DNA of 64,000 bases, from positions 615,582,771 through 615,646,770 of the forward strand of contig NC_056730.1 in NCBI RefSeq assembly GCF_019279795.1, given 5' to 3'. The number at the start of each line of letters is the position of its first letter. Position 1 is the first letter of the stretch. The notes under the pieces were generated by a model that was given only the letters and a program-made list of their open reading frames with translations, was not told the DNA's origin and did no database searches. Of this stretch, positions 63,631-64,000 are shown in pieces. Made by a program: the position numbers and the translations under genes. Source of the stretch: Protopterus annectens. Taxonomy: Eukaryota > Chordata > Ceratodontiformes > Protopteridae.

Positions 63631-64000
63631 TTGCTGTGCACGTGGGTAATGCACGGCTGGAACGTACCACAACCGAACACAGTTAGCCAGCAAATTTGCA
63701 GTTGAACATAAGCCAAAAACAGATGGTGAAAATTCCAACTTTATTAGCAAAAATTACAAACCCGTTTCGGCATAAACATGCCTTCCTCAGTGTAAGAGTA
63801 ACAGACATATAGAATATAATAAAATATACAAATTTATACCCAAAGTTAACCAATGAGCATCAGTAAACTATCAGTGCTCATGAATAATATATAAGAATAA
63901 AATAAAAATACAAAAAAATAAAAATACAAAAAACTAGGAACCAAGGCTATGATCCTGACCTCTGATAAATTAATTTAAATGATTATAATTTATGTAAAAT
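63631..64000 (-). mobile_element. End of a second Penelope-like element (different family)
   Basis: The minus-strand sequence has the layout of a PLE pLTR: an AT-rich upstream region, a hammerhead-like motif, GCTAATAAAGTTGG downstream of it, and a terminal segment ending in the CR1 frame. It differs strongly in sequence from the Neptune-like pLTRs, so it is a second family. The rest of the element would lie beyond the window. Confidence 0.65.
63754..63795 (-). ncRNA. Hammerhead-ribozyme-like motif (second PLE)
   Basis: On the minus strand: helix I UUACA (63791-63795) pairs with UGUAA (63754-63758); core CUGAGGA (63784-63790), one extra A, helix II GGCAU/AUGCC with loop GUUU, core GAAA (63765-63768), and a near-absent helix III ACGGGU before the cleavable U. 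Five perfect pairs in helix I and five in helix II make this the best motif of the window. It shares the extra A and short helix III with the Neptune-like copies despite unrelated helix sequences. Confidence 0.7.

Overview
The window reads as a repeat-rich stretch of a vertebrate nuclear genome. No host protein-coding gene could be recognised. The evidence is the mix of element types: CR1-type LINEs with an octamer 3' tail, an RTE-type LINE and a SINE sharing its 3' tail, tRNA-derived SINE heads, Neptune-like Penelope elements (PLEs) with a GIY-YIG endonuclease, a Harbinger transposase, a hAT-type element, a pogo/Tigger-type MITE, and very long (CA)n and (TA)n tracts. An amphibian, lungfish or other large-genome vertebrate would fit, but the species cannot be named from the sequence. 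Long open frames without homology, especially those through (CA)n and (TA)n, are repeat artefacts.

Layout. 1-4150: CA/TG-rich sequence without a recognised gene, with a (TG)n tract and a weak ORF relic. 4150-4900: a tRNA-like SINE relic, then a (TA)n/(TG)n compound microsatellite. 4902-13711: two Neptune-like PLE copies head to head (A minus, B plus), each with ORF1 (coiled coil), reverse transcriptase and GIY-YIG parts, and terminal repeats (pLTRs) carrying hammerhead-ribozyme-like motifs. 11998-17302: a direct duplication of about 2.6 kb (3' half of B plus flank) joined by 65 bases of homopolymer-rich junk; this is probably an assembly error. 18940-22860: a degenerate array of about a dozen 210-280 bp units, each with a tRNA-like block, many with (CA)n. 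26033-27276: a broken Harbinger (HARBI1-like) transposase on the minus strand. 28897-29212: a SINE. 31850-34700: a very old LINE on the minus strand. 37700-38095: a CR1 relic.

39100-42236: an RTE-type LINE ending in (GAT)n. 42790-43805: five inverted-repeat structures in 1 kb, one a TA-flanked pogo-type MITE. 44030-49010: a CR1 split by a 2.3 kb hAT-type insertion that carries a huge (CA)n minisatellite. 49025-63630: seven further LINE pieces, six of them CR1, including a tail-to-tail pair at about 50262 and one copy (60590-63322) interrupted by a double tRNA-like insertion. 63631-64000: the end of a second, different PLE inserted in the last CR1 piece, with the best hammerhead-like motif of the window.

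None of the elements looks able to move by itself: every reading frame inspected carries stops or frameshifts. The clearest unusual signals are the ribozyme-like motifs in both PLE families, frame breaks shared by the two Neptune copies, the probable false duplication, the palindrome cluster, the tRNA-like tandem array, and the LINE/SINE tail pair.
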